A stretch of 14,701 nt of DNA from Calditrichota bacterium (GTDB taxonomy: Bacteria > Zixibacteria > MSB-5A5 > GN15 > FEB-12), in assembly GCA_008501655.1 (NCBI GenBank), contig QQUK01000337.1, positions 1 through 14,701 of the forward strand, read 5' to 3'. The notes below the pieces were generated by a model. That model saw only the letters and a list, made by a program, of their open reading frames with translations. It searched no databases and was not told the origin of the DNA. Below are positions 7,222-14,701 of the stretch, one piece after another. The first letter of the stretch is position 1. The number at the start of each line of letters is the position of its first letter. The translations under genes were made by a program, and so were the position numbers.

Positions 7222-8088
7222 ATGAGTACATTCCACAATATATTTACCGTTGATCTGGAGGAATGGTTTGTCGTCGAAATTCTGTCAAATCGATATACCA
7301 AAAAAGAATGGGAGAAACTTCAGTCGACAGTTGTCGATGATTCACTCGCCCTCCTAAATCTTCTGAATCATTATAATGTAAAAGCTACCTGGTTTGTTTT
7401 AGGCTGGGTTGCGGAGAAATATCCGGAACTTGTCCAGGAGATATTTCAAACCGGACATGAGATAGCCTGCCATAGTTACTATCACCGCCGGGTTGATACT
7501 CTGAGTAAAGATGAGTTTATTGCGGATACAGAAAAAGCGATAAACTCACTTATAAAAGCGATAGGTAATGCTCCTTTTGGTTATCGGGCACCGAGTTGGT
7601 CTATAAATAATAAAAATCCCTGGGCATTTGAAATTCTTGCTGAACTAGGCTTTTTATATGACAGCTCAATTTTCCCCATCAAACATGACCTGTATGGTTG
7701 GGAGGATGGTCCGAGATATAAATTCAAGATGGAATTTTCAAAAGGGAAAACTATATATGAGATTCCGGCGACAACATATCATATCTTGGGCAAAAATATA
7801 CCTGTTGCCGGTGGCGGATATTTCAGGCATTCCCCTTATTGGTATTCTAAAATGATTATAAAAAAAATAAATATGAAAAAACAACCGGCTATCTTTTATA
7901 TTCATCCCTGGGAAATAAACTCAGAACTTCCTGAGATAGAGGGATTGTCAACATTACAGCGTTTCCGGACTTATAGTTCTTCTGAGCTCTTAAAGCATAA
8001 AGTTGAAAAACTACTCACCGATTTTCAGTTTTTTACGATGGCTGAATATTTAGAATTGTTTAAAAAGAAAAAAATCGGATTTTCTTAG
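7222..8088 (+). CDS. Polysaccharide deacetylase, XrtA/PEP-CTERM-locus type
   Basis: The 288-aa protein has the NodB-type deacetylase fold and should remove acetyl groups from N-acetylated sugars of the polymer or its precursor. Motif 1 is TVDLEEWF (9-16). The metal-binding HSYYH motif gives His84 and His88, RAPSWS is at 122-127, and the late FYIHPWE (225-231) carries the conserved His. The DLEEWF form and the C-terminal region with HPWE are typical of the subfamily found in exosortase-linked exopolysaccharide loci. No signal peptide is seen, as is usual for that subfamily. The gene follows the kinase by 27 nt, with only a weak ribosome binding site (GCAGAA), and appears to end the operon. Neither an exosortase nor a PEP-CTERM protein is in the window. 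Confidence 0.9.
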   Translation: MSTFHNIFTVDLEEWFVVEILSNRYTKKEWEKLQSTVVDDSLALLNLLNHYNVKATWFVLGWVAEKYPELVQEIFQTGHEIACHSYYHRRVDTLSKDEFIADTEKAINSLIKAIGNAPFGYRAPSWSINNKNPWAFEILAELGFLYDSSIFPIKHDLYGWEDGPRYKFKMEFSKGKTIYEIPATTYHILGKNIPVAGGGYFRHSPYWYSKMIIKKINMKKQPAIFYIHPWEINSELPEIEGLSTLQRFRTYSSSELLKHKVEKLLTDFQFFTMAEYLELFKKKKIGFS

Positions 8089-8162
8089 TCTAAGTTCCTT
8101 ATCCCTAATCAGATATCCAAAATAATCTATTGTGTTTCGACAAAAAACTTCTTAATTTCTTG

Positions 8163-8189
8163 TTGAATTCTGCTTTTTCTTTGTATAAG
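8163..8189 (+). promoter_or_regulatory. Possible weak promoter for the secreted-protein gene
   Basis: TTGAAT (8163-8168) and TATAAG (8184-8189) are separated by 15 nt, which is shorter than ideal. The 151-nt gap 8089-8239 is AT-rich and contains no gene and no clear terminator, so a promoter here is expected. Confidence 0.27.
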
Positions 8190-8239
8190 TATAGAATTAG
8201 TAGTATTTGAGATTTTTAAATTAGAGAGAGGAGACTACA

Positions 8240-8917
8240 ATGAAACGAATTATTATTGCTATCTTATTGGTAATCATGGCGATACCTGTTGCTGATGCCG
8301 CCAGAAAACGTAAAAAAGCGGGTAAAGTAAAAGATTATGTTTATACAGATGCTATTTACAACTTTAAATTAACATTGAACGAAGGTTGGAAATATAAAGT
8401 TCAAAAAGAAAAAGAAACCAGCAGATTAATACTTTCTAAAGTTGATTATGGAATTCCACCGGAATATCAATCAGCACCGGATTATACTAAAATTCCCCGG
8501 ATGGTAGTTGCAGTTGTGGAAACAAACATGAGTGCGGTAGAGTTTATCGATTCTTTGGCCAGTGAGAGTTTTGACTCCGATCAGAAGAAAGAGTTAACGA
8601 AAGAGTTTGAAATTCTCAATGTTCTGGGTGGATCCGGATTTACCCCTGAAGACCTGATTGTTCGAGGTCGAGGCGGATACGAAGTAAACGGTGTACGCGG
8701 TGGTGAATGGGAAGGTGAAGTTCGGTATACAAATGAAGTTGCGGTATCTGCTTCCTCGATAGGCGGAAAGCGAGTAAAAGGTTCTTATGGCGGATATATA
8801 GTCGCTCTGAAAAAGGATAATACACTTGTTTTGTTCCATATGATTTGTGAATACAATTATTTTGATGAAATTAAACAAGCTACAGAGAAAATTATTAATA
8901 CGCTGAAGTTTGAATAA
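8240..8917 (+). CDS. Secreted protein of unknown function (possibly PsbP/Mog1-like fold)
   Basis: The 225-aa protein has a clear signal peptide (1-20, cleavage after ADA) followed by a strongly basic mature N-terminus (ARKRKKAGK). I do not recognise its family. YNFKLTLNEGWKYKV (40-54) near the start and the C-terminal FHMICEYNYFDEIKQ with INTLKFE resemble the opening strand and closing helix of PsbP/Mog1-like domains. That is a weak pattern match only. Residues 128-160 and 171-186 are glycine-rich, probably surface loops. One cysteine remains in the mature chain. A strong GAGAGGAG ribosome binding site lies 6 nt before the ATG, which suggests good expression. It stands between the polysaccharide operon and the LapA-like gene, so an envelope role is likely. 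Confidence 0.75.
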   Translation: MKRIIIAILLVIMAIPVADAARKRKKAGKVKDYVYTDAIYNFKLTLNEGWKYKVQKEKETSRLILSKVDYGIPPEYQSAPDYTKIPRMVVAVVETNMSAVEFIDSLASESFDSDQKKELTKEFEILNVLGGSGFTPEDLIVRGRGGYEVNGVRGGEWEGEVRYTNEVAVSASSIGGKRVKGSYGGYIVALKKDNTLVLFHMICEYNYFDEIKQATEKIINTLKFE

Positions 8918-8925
8918 AGATGTGA

Positions 8926-8954
8926 TTGCCCTGAATGGGTATTTGTAGTATGTT
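8926..8954 (+). promoter_or_regulatory. Possible promoter for the lapA-like/mutSL operon
   Basis: TTGCCC (8926-8931) and TATGTT (8949-8954) are 17 nt apart, matching four of six bases each. The spacing is ideal but the hexamers are weak, and read-through from the upstream gene is equally possible. Confidence 0.25.
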
Positions 8955-8999
8955 ACGAAGCTAAAAAGAACCGAATTTTTATAGAGAACAGGAGTTCCT

Positions 9000-9362
9000 A
9001 TGTGGGCAGTTCGTGCAATCTTAATCGCTATATTGGTTATCGCGGTTATTGCCTTTGCTTACTTTAATTTTAATCCGAATCAGAAAGTCGATGTTGACTT
9101 AATTTATGTGAAATATGTCGAGGTTCCCTTAGTGACTGTTGTGTTTTGGGCTTTTGTTGCCGGGATGCTGGTGTCACTGATCATGTTTATTTCAGTTTAC
9201 ATTCGTCTTTCGGTGCAACTGCGGACTGCAAATAAACGGAGTACAGCATTGGAAAGTGAAGTTTCCATTCTCCGGAATCGACCGATTGAAGAATCGGCGG
9301 AAATGATTAAAAACAAGACAATTGAAGAAAATGTAAAATCTCCATTTGAGACGGGTGAATAG
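9000..9362 (+). CDS. LapA-domain small inner-membrane protein
   Basis: The 120-aa protein has two membrane helices at about 4-24 and 44-68. Between them is a short loop containing NPNQKVDVDLIY, which resembles the Np-x-VxVdl pattern of LapA (DUF1049). A coiled-coil cytoplasmic tail follows at about 70-95 (LRTANKRSTALESEVSILRN), then a charged end. In enterobacteria LapA acts with LapB in controlling lipopolysaccharide synthesis and assembly. Here a LapB-like gene starts 2 nt after the stop, and that pairing strengthens the call. AGGAG (8990-8994) precedes the ATG by 5 nt. Length and topology fit the family; a function in this organism is inferred. Confidence 0.8.
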   Translation: MWAVRAILIAILVIAVIAFAYFNFNPNQKVDVDLIYVKYVEVPLVTVVFWAFVAGMLVSLIMFISVYIRLSVQLRTANKRSTALESEVSILRNRPIEESAEMIKNKTIEENVKSPFETGE

Positions 9363-9364
9363 AT

Positions 9365-10444
9365 ATGCTGAATTATGTTCTTATATTCGGACTTTTGCTT
9401 ATAGCAACAATGGTTTTGTATTATCTATATGATAAGTATTTTACAGCGAAGTCAAAAGTGTCTTCTGAGACTTATGTTGATGCTTTAAAAGATTTACTGG
9501 ACGGACGACAGGAACAGGCATTCAGCAAGCTCAGGCAAGTAGTGCTTGAGGACTCTACCAATGTCGATGCGTATATTCGTCTTGGTATTATCCTGCGTGA
9601 CAACAATAAACCTGAACAGGCACTTCAGGTACATAAAGATTTGACCCTTCGGGCCGGTTTAGCTCCTGAGGTAAAAGCTGAAATTCTCAAACAGCTGTAT
9701 TTGGATTATATCCTTATGGAAGAATTTGATACTGCTGAAGCAGCTTTAAAAGAATTAGTAACTATAAAACCGAAAAATAGATGGGCTGTAATTAAACTTC
9801 TTGAGATGCAAAAAGAGCAGAAGAAATGGGATGATGCCTATAATACTGCTGTACAGCTTTTAAAGATTGAAGAAAATAAATCCAAAAAACCTCTTGCCTC
9901 ATTTAAATATGAAATGGGTTATCAGCTGTTTAAAAAACGTGAATATCATAAAGCGAGAATCCTTTTTAAAGAAGCTATCGGTTATGATAACAGTTATGCT
10001 GATGCATATCTGGCAATTGGTGATTCGTATCGTGAAGAAGGCCGATTCGAGGATGCTGTTAACTTCTGGAATAAATTGATAAGTAACGTCCCTGATAAAG
10101 GGCATCTTGTTATTGACCGGTTAAAGAAAGTGCTCTTTGACCTTGGGAGATACGGTGAGGTTGAACAGATCTGCCGGAATATTATGGCACATTCACCAAA
10201 AAATCAGATCGCCCGGCACTGTCTGGCAGAATTTTATGAGAAAAAAGGTGATACCGATCTTGCTGAAGAAATATTAAATTCGGTTATAGATGATTATCCG
10301 GATGATGTGAAATCTGTAGTTGAACTTATCAGGATTCATCTTGAAAACAATGATAATCAGAAGATCTTTAGTCTGCTGAAATCTGTAAATAAAAAAATGC
10401 AGAAAAAAGTTGTTTCCAAGTTTCCTGATTTAACCTCTGTCTGA
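9365..10444 (+). CDS. LapB/YciM-like TPR protein lacking the rubredoxin-type zinc domain
   Basis: The 359-aa protein has one N-terminal membrane helix (3-22) and then TPR repeats to about residue 330. TYVDALKDLLDGRQEQAF (36-53) and AYIRLGIILRDNNKPEQALQVH (69-90) correspond closely to the first repeats of Escherichia coli LapB. There that protein presents LpxC to FtsH and so limits lipid A synthesis. Other repeats are visible at about 120-137, 189-206 and 213-245. LapB normally ends in a rubredoxin-like metal-binding domain with two CxxC pairs. This protein ends at SKFPDLTSV and has only two cysteines, far from the end, so the domain is absent. The gene is coupled to the LapA-like gene by a 2-nt gap. 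Confidence 0.75.
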   Translation: MLNYVLIFGLLLIATMVLYYLYDKYFTAKSKVSSETYVDALKDLLDGRQEQAFSKLRQVVLEDSTNVDAYIRLGIILRDNNKPEQALQVHKDLTLRAGLAPEVKAEILKQLYLDYILMEEFDTAEAALKELVTIKPKNRWAVIKLLEMQKEQKKWDDAYNTAVQLLKIEENKSKKPLASFKYEMGYQLFKKREYHKARILFKEAIGYDNSYADAYLAIGDSYREEGRFEDAVNFWNKLISNVPDKGHLVIDRLKKVLFDLGRYGEVEQICRNIMAHSPKNQIARHCLAEFYEKKGDTDLAEEILNSVIDDYPDDVKSVVELIRIHLENNDNQKIFSLLKSVNKKMQKKVVSKFPDLTSV

Positions 10445-10459
10445 TACGCTTAAAACCAA

Positions 10460-11455
10460 ATGAAGAAAATTCTATGTACAATGATAGCTGTTGTTCTGTT
10501 AGGGCAGACAGCAACGGCGGAAAATATATATTCCCTGATAAAAACAGGGAAGATCGAAGAAGCTAAATCTCAGCTATCGCAATTGTCATCAGCGCAAAAC
10601 CGAGATGGTGATATTCTTTTTTTTCAGTCTCTGCTCACTGAATCCGGTGATGAATCAGCTCAGATGATGGAAGCTGCCCTGAAAGCCGGCGTTTCAGCAA
10701 CATTTAGACAGGAGATCTATTTCCATCTTGTGCATTACTATTTTTTTATTGGTGATGATTTCAAATTAAATAAATTTGTAAACGAGTATCGAACAAAATG
10801 GGAAAACGGCAAGTACCGAAGTGAAATGATACGTTTTTCAATTCTTTTAGATGAACATGATAAAAAATACAATGATGCAATCAGACAGGCTGACCGGTAC
10901 TTAATGGAATATACTTCGGAGCCTGAAAATCAATTCGGACAGATTGACAAAGCCCGGATAATGGAACGGTTTAATAAATCTGTTGCAGCTTATAATTTGC
11001 TCCGTACACTTTCTAAAGAAAACTCCGGACCGTGCGTTTCGATGGCTTTGTACATGCTTGCTTTTACTGCGATCGAAAATAAACGAACCGATGATGCTGT
11101 TTTTTACTATAATCTCTGCCGGGAAGGGTACCCGTCAGCCGTAGGGCTTGATGCGACTATCGAACGGATGACCGGAATGTCGACATCAGGTGACAGAGAT
11201 AACAAAGCTGAACAGAGAACCGGGACTACATATTCTATACAGGTAGGAGTGTTTTCAACTAAAGATAATGCAGAGCGGTTTTCAGAGGATTTTAAAAAGT
11301 TCGGCAAAACGGTGGAGATCGACAACAAGAGGATTTCTGATAAAAATTACTATGTTGTATACGTAGGAGATTTCTCATCATACAACGCCGCTCTTACTTT
11401 CAAAAAAATGCTTGAATCCAATTTTGATGAAGCTTTTCAGGTCAAAGTTCGATGA
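10460..11455 (+). CDS. Periplasmic SPOR-domain protein with helical-repeat N-terminal region
   Basis: The 331-aa protein has a signal peptide (1-20, cleavage after ATA). Residues 21-225 are mainly alpha-helical, with TPR/Sel1-like hairpins such as IYSLIKTGKIEEAKSQL and AVFYYNLCREGYP. A charged linker follows, then a SPOR domain at about 255-331. The domain begins TYSIQVGVFSTKDNAERF and repeats the motif in YYVVYVGDFSSYNAALTF. SPOR domains bind glycan strands of peptidoglycan stripped of stem peptides, often at the division site. No lipobox is present, so it should be soluble or peptidoglycan-bound. I see no Shine-Dalgarno sequence before ATG 10460, so translation may depend on the gene 15 nt upstream. 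Its last four bases overlap the start of mutS. Confidence 0.85.
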   Translation: MKKILCTMIAVVLLGQTATAENIYSLIKTGKIEEAKSQLSQLSSAQNRDGDILFFQSLLTESGDESAQMMEAALKAGVSATFRQEIYFHLVHYYFFIGDDFKLNKFVNEYRTKWENGKYRSEMIRFSILLDEHDKKYNDAIRQADRYLMEYTSEPENQFGQIDKARIMERFNKSVAAYNLLRTLSKENSGPCVSMALYMLAFTAIENKRTDDAVFYYNLCREGYPSAVGLDATIERMTGMSTSGDRDNKAEQRTGTTYSIQVGVFSTKDNAERFSEDFKKFGKTVEIDNKRISDKNYYVVYVGDFSSYNAALTFKKMLESNFDEAFQVKVR

Positions 11456-14058
11456 ACAAAAAAGACAGTTCTTCACACCTTACACCCCTTATGCAGCAGT
11501 TCTATGCTGTCAAAGACAAACATCCTGATAAAATTCTTTTTTTTCGCATGGGTGACTTTTATGAGATGTTCGGAGATGATGCTGTCAAAGCTGCGCCGAT
11601 TCTTGGTATTACTTTAACTTCCCGGTCGCATGGATCTGCAGATACAATCCCGCTTGCTGGTGTACCGTATCATTCCGCCGATAAATATCTCGCCAAGCTG
11701 TTAGCTCATGGTGAAAAAGTTGTTGTTGTCGAACAGGTTGAAGACCCGAAAACAGCTAAGGGAATTGTCAAAAGAGATATAGTAGAAATACTGACACCGG
11801 GGACGGCTACGATTGATTCTCCCGATATTGAAAATCAGAATTTTTCTCTTGCTGCCCTGCATCAAAACGGTAAAAACAGAATGGGGATGGCTTTGTTGGA
11901 TCTTTCAACGGGAGCTTTCCGATGTGATGAGGGGGATGATGAGGAAATACTTGAAAAATTAAGAGTCCTGGAACCGACAGAGATTCTTTTTCCGGCACAA
12001 AATGATAAAAAAGAATTAGCCAACCGTTTGGGAATTGCCAAAATAGAAAAACAGTTAACCGATTATGAAGATTATAATTTTGATGCAAAAACTGCAGAGT
12101 CGGATTTAAACCGGCATTTTGGTACAACGACTCTTGAAGGGTTTGGTATTTCCAAAAGTCGATTAGCTCTTGCAGCAGCTGGCGCAATTTTCAGGTACTT
12201 AAAAGAAAATCATCGTGAGAGACTTGCTCATATTGATCGAATTGCTCAGTTTAACGATGATGAGTTTATGCAGCTCGATTACAGTTCAGTCCGGAATCTT
12301 GAACTTTTAAAAAACAGCTCAAATGCTTCTGAAGAAAATACACTTTATACAGCTATCAATAGTTGTAACACTCAAGCAGGTGCCCGTAGACTCAGGCACT
12401 CGTTAGTACGGCCATTTAAAGTTAAATCAAAAATAGAACTCCGGCTTACCGGTGTTGCTGAATTGGTAAAACAAAGAGAGCTGAGCTATCTACTCTCTGA
12501 AGAGACAAAGCAGCTTCCCGATATCGAAAAACTTGCCGGTCGACTGGGAATAGGAAAACTGAATCCGAGACAGATGAAATCACTGCTTGAAGGATTGAAG
12601 ATATCCGGGCGAATTAAAACTGTTCTCTCGAATGCGATGTCTCCGCATCTTATCAATCTTACAGGAGCTTTACCTGAATTCACAGAGTTGATTGAAAAAT
12701 TAGATTCAGCTCTTTCTGAGTCGCCTCCCTTGGTTGCTAACAAAGGTGATATATTCAAAGCAGGGTATTCAGCTCAGTTGGATGAAATGAATAACGCAAT
12801 AAAAGATGCCCGACAATTTATCGGTTCTTTGCAAAAGAAAGAGCGGGAGCGTACCGGTATACCGAATCTGAAAGTCGGATTTAATAAAGTGTTCGGGTAT
12901 TATATTGAGATTTCTAAATCACATGTTGCCAAAGCACCCTCAGACTATATCCGTAAACAGACGCTGGTAAACGGTGAACGGTTTATCACACAGGAGATGA
13001 AAGAGAAAGAAGAGCTGATTACCAATGCTGAAGTCAAAATCTTCTCCTTTGAGGAAAAATTATATATCGAGCTTGTTGAATACTTAAATCAATTTATAGC
13101 AAATTTGAAAAACTGTGGTGACATTCTTGCCGAAGTCGATTTAGTATTTGGATTAGCAGAGACAGCAGTGAAACATCAATACTGTCGCCCGGAAATTTAT
13201 GAAGATTCCAGAATATCAATAACAAATGGCCGTCATCCGGTAATTGAACAGGTTATCCCCTCCGGTTCGTTTGTAGCTAACGATGTAAACCTTTCCTGTG
13301 ATGGTGATATGATTCAGATATTGACCGGTCCGAATATGTCCGGTAAATCGACTTATCTCAGACAAATCGGTTTAATTACCATCCTTGCTCAAATAGGTTC
13401 TTTTGTCCCGGCTGATAAAGCTGAAATCGGAATCGTCGACCGGGTCTTTACACGGGTAGGTGCTTTGGATAACCTTGCCCGGGGGCAGTCGACATTTTTA
13501 GTAGAGATGGTGGAAACATCAAACATTATGCACAACGCAACTGACCGGTCGTTGATTCTATTGGATGAAGTCGGACGGGGCACATCGACATTTGATGGTT
13601 TATCAATAGCATGGTCGGTTGTAGAATATATCAATGAAAATATTAAAGCGAGAACCGTATTCGCTACTCATTATCATGAACTGACCGGGATGGCTGAGAT
13701 TTATGAAAGAGTACATAATTTTCAGGTTGCAGTTAAGAAATGGGAAGACAGGGTAATCTTCCTGCATCAGATAATTCCCGGAGGATGTGATGATTCATAT
13801 GGAATTGAAGTTGCTAAGCTCGCCGGTGTTCCTAAAAAAGTTCTGAACCGAAGCAACCAGATATTGAAACTTCTTGAGTCCGGAAAATTTAACCAGTCGG
13901 AGCTTGGGAAAGGGCTTTACAAAGAGAAAATTCAGCCTACATTATTTGATAAAGAAGAATCTGAAGTTGAAAAAGAGATATTAGAAATGGATATGGATTC
14001 TCTGACACCGCTTGAAGCTTTGAATCTGTTGACAAAATTTAAAAAAGATCTGTCATGA
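11452..14058 (+). CDS. mutS: DNA mismatch repair protein MutS
   Basis: The 868-aa protein is a complete MutS of usual length; it recognises mismatches and small loops and recruits MutL in an ATP-dependent way. The mismatch-binding domain opens with LTPLMQQFYAVK and carries the F-x-E motif in GDFYEMF (Phe36, Glu38). A connector, a core/lever-clamp region to about residue 570 and the ABC-type ATPase follow. Walker A is GPNMSGKST (626-634, Lys632), Walker B is LILLDEVGRGTSTFDG (Asp705, Glu706), and a conserved TVFATHYHEL segment comes after it. The end contains PTLFDKEE and SLTPLEALNLL, as in full-length bacterial MutS with the tetramer-forming C-terminus. Start and stop overlap the SPOR gene and mutL by ATGA, so translation is likely coupled on both sides. 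Confidence 0.98.
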   Translation: MNKKDSSSHLTPLMQQFYAVKDKHPDKILFFRMGDFYEMFGDDAVKAAPILGITLTSRSHGSADTIPLAGVPYHSADKYLAKLLAHGEKVVVVEQVEDPKTAKGIVKRDIVEILTPGTATIDSPDIENQNFSLAALHQNGKNRMGMALLDLSTGAFRCDEGDDEEILEKLRVLEPTEILFPAQNDKKELANRLGIAKIEKQLTDYEDYNFDAKTAESDLNRHFGTTTLEGFGISKSRLALAAAGAIFRYLKENHRERLAHIDRIAQFNDDEFMQLDYSSVRNLELLKNSSNASEENTLYTAINSCNTQAGARRLRHSLVRPFKVKSKIELRLTGVAELVKQRELSYLLSEETKQLPDIEKLAGRLGIGKLNPRQMKSLLEGLKISGRIKTVLSNAMSPHLINLTGALPEFTELIEKLDSALSESPPLVANKGDIFKAGYSAQLDEMNNAIKDARQFIGSLQKKERERTGIPNLKVGFNKVFGYYIEISKSHVAKAPSDYIRKQTLVNGERFITQEMKEKEELITNAEVKIFSFEEKLYIELVEYLNQFIANLKNCGDILAEVDLVFGLAETAVKHQYCRPEIYEDSRISITNGRHPVIEQVIPSGSFVANDVNLSCDGDMIQILTGPNMSGKSTYLRQIGLITILAQIGSFVPADKAEIGIVDRVFTRVGALDNLARGQSTFLVEMVETSNIMHNATDRSLILLDEVGRGTSTFDGLSIAWSVVEYINENIKARTVFATHYHELTGMAEIYERVHNFQVAVKKWEDRVIFLHQIIPGGCDDSYGIEVAKLAGVPKKVLNRSNQILKLLESGKFNQSELGKGLYKEKIQPTLFDKEESEVEKEILEMDMDSLTPLEALNLLTKFKKDLS

Positions 14059-14701
14059 AAAAATTTAATAAAACCGAACAACGCTGGATTAAACCACTTC
14101 CGGAACGGGTCATTAATAAAATAGCTGCCGGTGAGGTAATCGAACGACCTGCTGCAGTTGTAAAAGAGCTTGTTGAAAATGCCATCGATGCCGGTTCTGA
14201 TATGATTGAAATAGAGATTGAAAAATCAGGTGCGAAGTTAATCAAAATCGTCGACAATGGCTGCGGGATTCCTGAAGACCAGATCGAAATTGCTTTCTCA
14301 AGACATGCAACCTCGAAGATTCGCAATTTTGATGACCTTAATGCACTCCATTCTTATGGCTTCCGTGGTGAAGCCCTCCCATCGGTTGCATCAATATCAC
14401 GACTGAGGATGGTAAGCCGTGCTCAGAATGCTTCTACCGGAATCGAACTTATTATTGAAGGTGGCGTCTTACAGTCAAAACAACCGATAGCTGCTCCTTT
14501 TGGAACGACAATCGAGGTAGAGAATCTTTTTTATAACACACCAGCCCGTAGAAAATTCTTAAAAGCTGAGTCAACTGAAACAAGACATATCTCCCGTAAT
14601 GCGATGGGGATGGCATTGAGCAGGCATGATATCGGATTCCAGTTTAAATCTAACGGGAAGCTGATATTTTCAACGGCAAAGGATTTGACTCTCAAGGAGC
14701 G
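14055..14701 (+). CDS. mutL: DNA mismatch repair protein MutL (3'-truncated by the window)
   Basis: The first 215 codons are present and the frame is still open at the right edge. MutL is the GHKL-type ATPase that couples MutS mismatch recognition to strand removal. All N-terminal motifs are visible: KIAAGEVIERPAAVVKELVE, with Glu41 and Asn42 for Mg-ATP; DNGCGI (67-72); RHATSKI (83-89); GFRGEAL (102-108); and FYNTPARRKFLK (159-170). A ten-residue N-terminal extension precedes the usual first strand. ATG 14055 overlaps the mutS stop by ATGA, and mutSL adjacency is common. Whether the C-terminal domain has the endonuclease DQHA(x)2E(x)4E motif cannot be seen here. Confidence 0.97.
   Translation, partial: MKKFNKTEQRWIKPLPERVINKIAAGEVIERPAAVVKELVENAIDAGSDMIEIEIEKSGAKLIKIVDNGCGIPEDQIEIAFSRHATSKIRNFDDLNALHSYGFRGEALPSVASISRLRMVSRAQNASTGIELIIEGGVLQSKQPIAAPFGTTIEVENLFYNTPARRKFLKAESTETRHISRNAMGMALSRHDIGFQFKSNGKLIFSTAKDLTLKE

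Noticed and set aside
8076..8096. AAAATC-G-GATTTT and CTTAG-T-CTAAG palindromes at the end of the deacetylase gene
   Set aside because: The arms are short with 1-nt loops and no following T run, so they do not make a convincing terminator or operator.
11557..11571. Possible altered mismatch-recognition motif FYE in MutS
   Set aside because: F-x-E with Tyr in the middle is the ordinary bacterial motif, so nothing is unusual.
11807..12187. 126-aa reading frame on the minus strand inside mutS
   Set aside because: It is entirely opposite a certain gene, has no ribosome binding site, and encodes no recognisable domain.
1..14701. CRISPR arrays, tRNA/rRNA genes, insertion sequences and phage genes
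   Set aside because: None was seen: there are no regularly spaced repeats, no terminal inverted repeats and no transposase or integrase motifs.

Overview
The window looks like chromosomal DNA of a Gram-negative, probably uncultivated bacterium. It is AT-rich, densely packed, and every supported gene lies on the + strand. The Gram-negative call rests on an outer-membrane polysaccharide export protein, a LapA/LapB-like pair and a SPOR-domain protein with a signal peptide. A lineage in or near the FCB superphylum (for example Zixibacteria-like candidate phyla) would fit, but that is a guess. I see no tRNA, rRNA, CRISPR array, insertion sequence or phage gene.

Region 1 (1-2668) is signalling. 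The truncated first gene looks like the C-terminus of a PP2C/SpoIIE-type serine phosphatase. It is followed by a STAS-domain anti-sigma-factor antagonist. That reading frame stops just after a run of ten A residues (657-666). A second open frame with a winged-helix-like C-terminus continues, without its own good start, in the -1 frame to 956. This looks like programmed frameshifting or slippage at A AAA AAA, a fresh frameshift mutation, or a homopolymer sequencing error. A sigma70-like promoter (TTGACA-N16-TATATT) then precedes a membrane-anchored GGDEF diguanylate cyclase with an intact catalytic motif and an intact RxxD inhibitory site.

Region 2 (2701-8088) is a compact exopolysaccharide assembly operon behind a good promoter (TTTACA-N17-TATATT). 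In order it encodes an outer-membrane polysaccharide export protein (OPX), a Wzz/GumC-like inner-membrane copolymerase, a cytoplasmic TPR protein, a stand-alone BY-kinase with a C-terminal tyrosine cluster, and a polysaccharide deacetylase of the type found in XrtA/PEP-CTERM loci. No glycosyltransferase, flippase, polymerase or exosortase lies in the window, so polymer synthesis must be encoded elsewhere. The diguanylate cyclase next door suggests c-di-GMP control of the polymer.

Region 3 (8240-14701) mixes envelope genes with DNA repair. It holds a secreted protein of unknown function, a LapA-like small membrane protein, a LapB-like TPR protein that lacks the C-terminal rubredoxin-type zinc domain, and a SPOR-domain periplasmic protein. 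These are followed by mutS and the first 215 codons of mutL. The SPOR gene overlaps mutS by ATGA, and mutS overlaps mutL the same way, so translation is probably coupled from an envelope gene into mismatch repair.

The best candidate for something undescribed is the STAS / A10 / winged-helix arrangement at 292-956. Next are the TPR protein inserted between copolymerase and kinase, and the LapB-like protein without its metal-binding domain.
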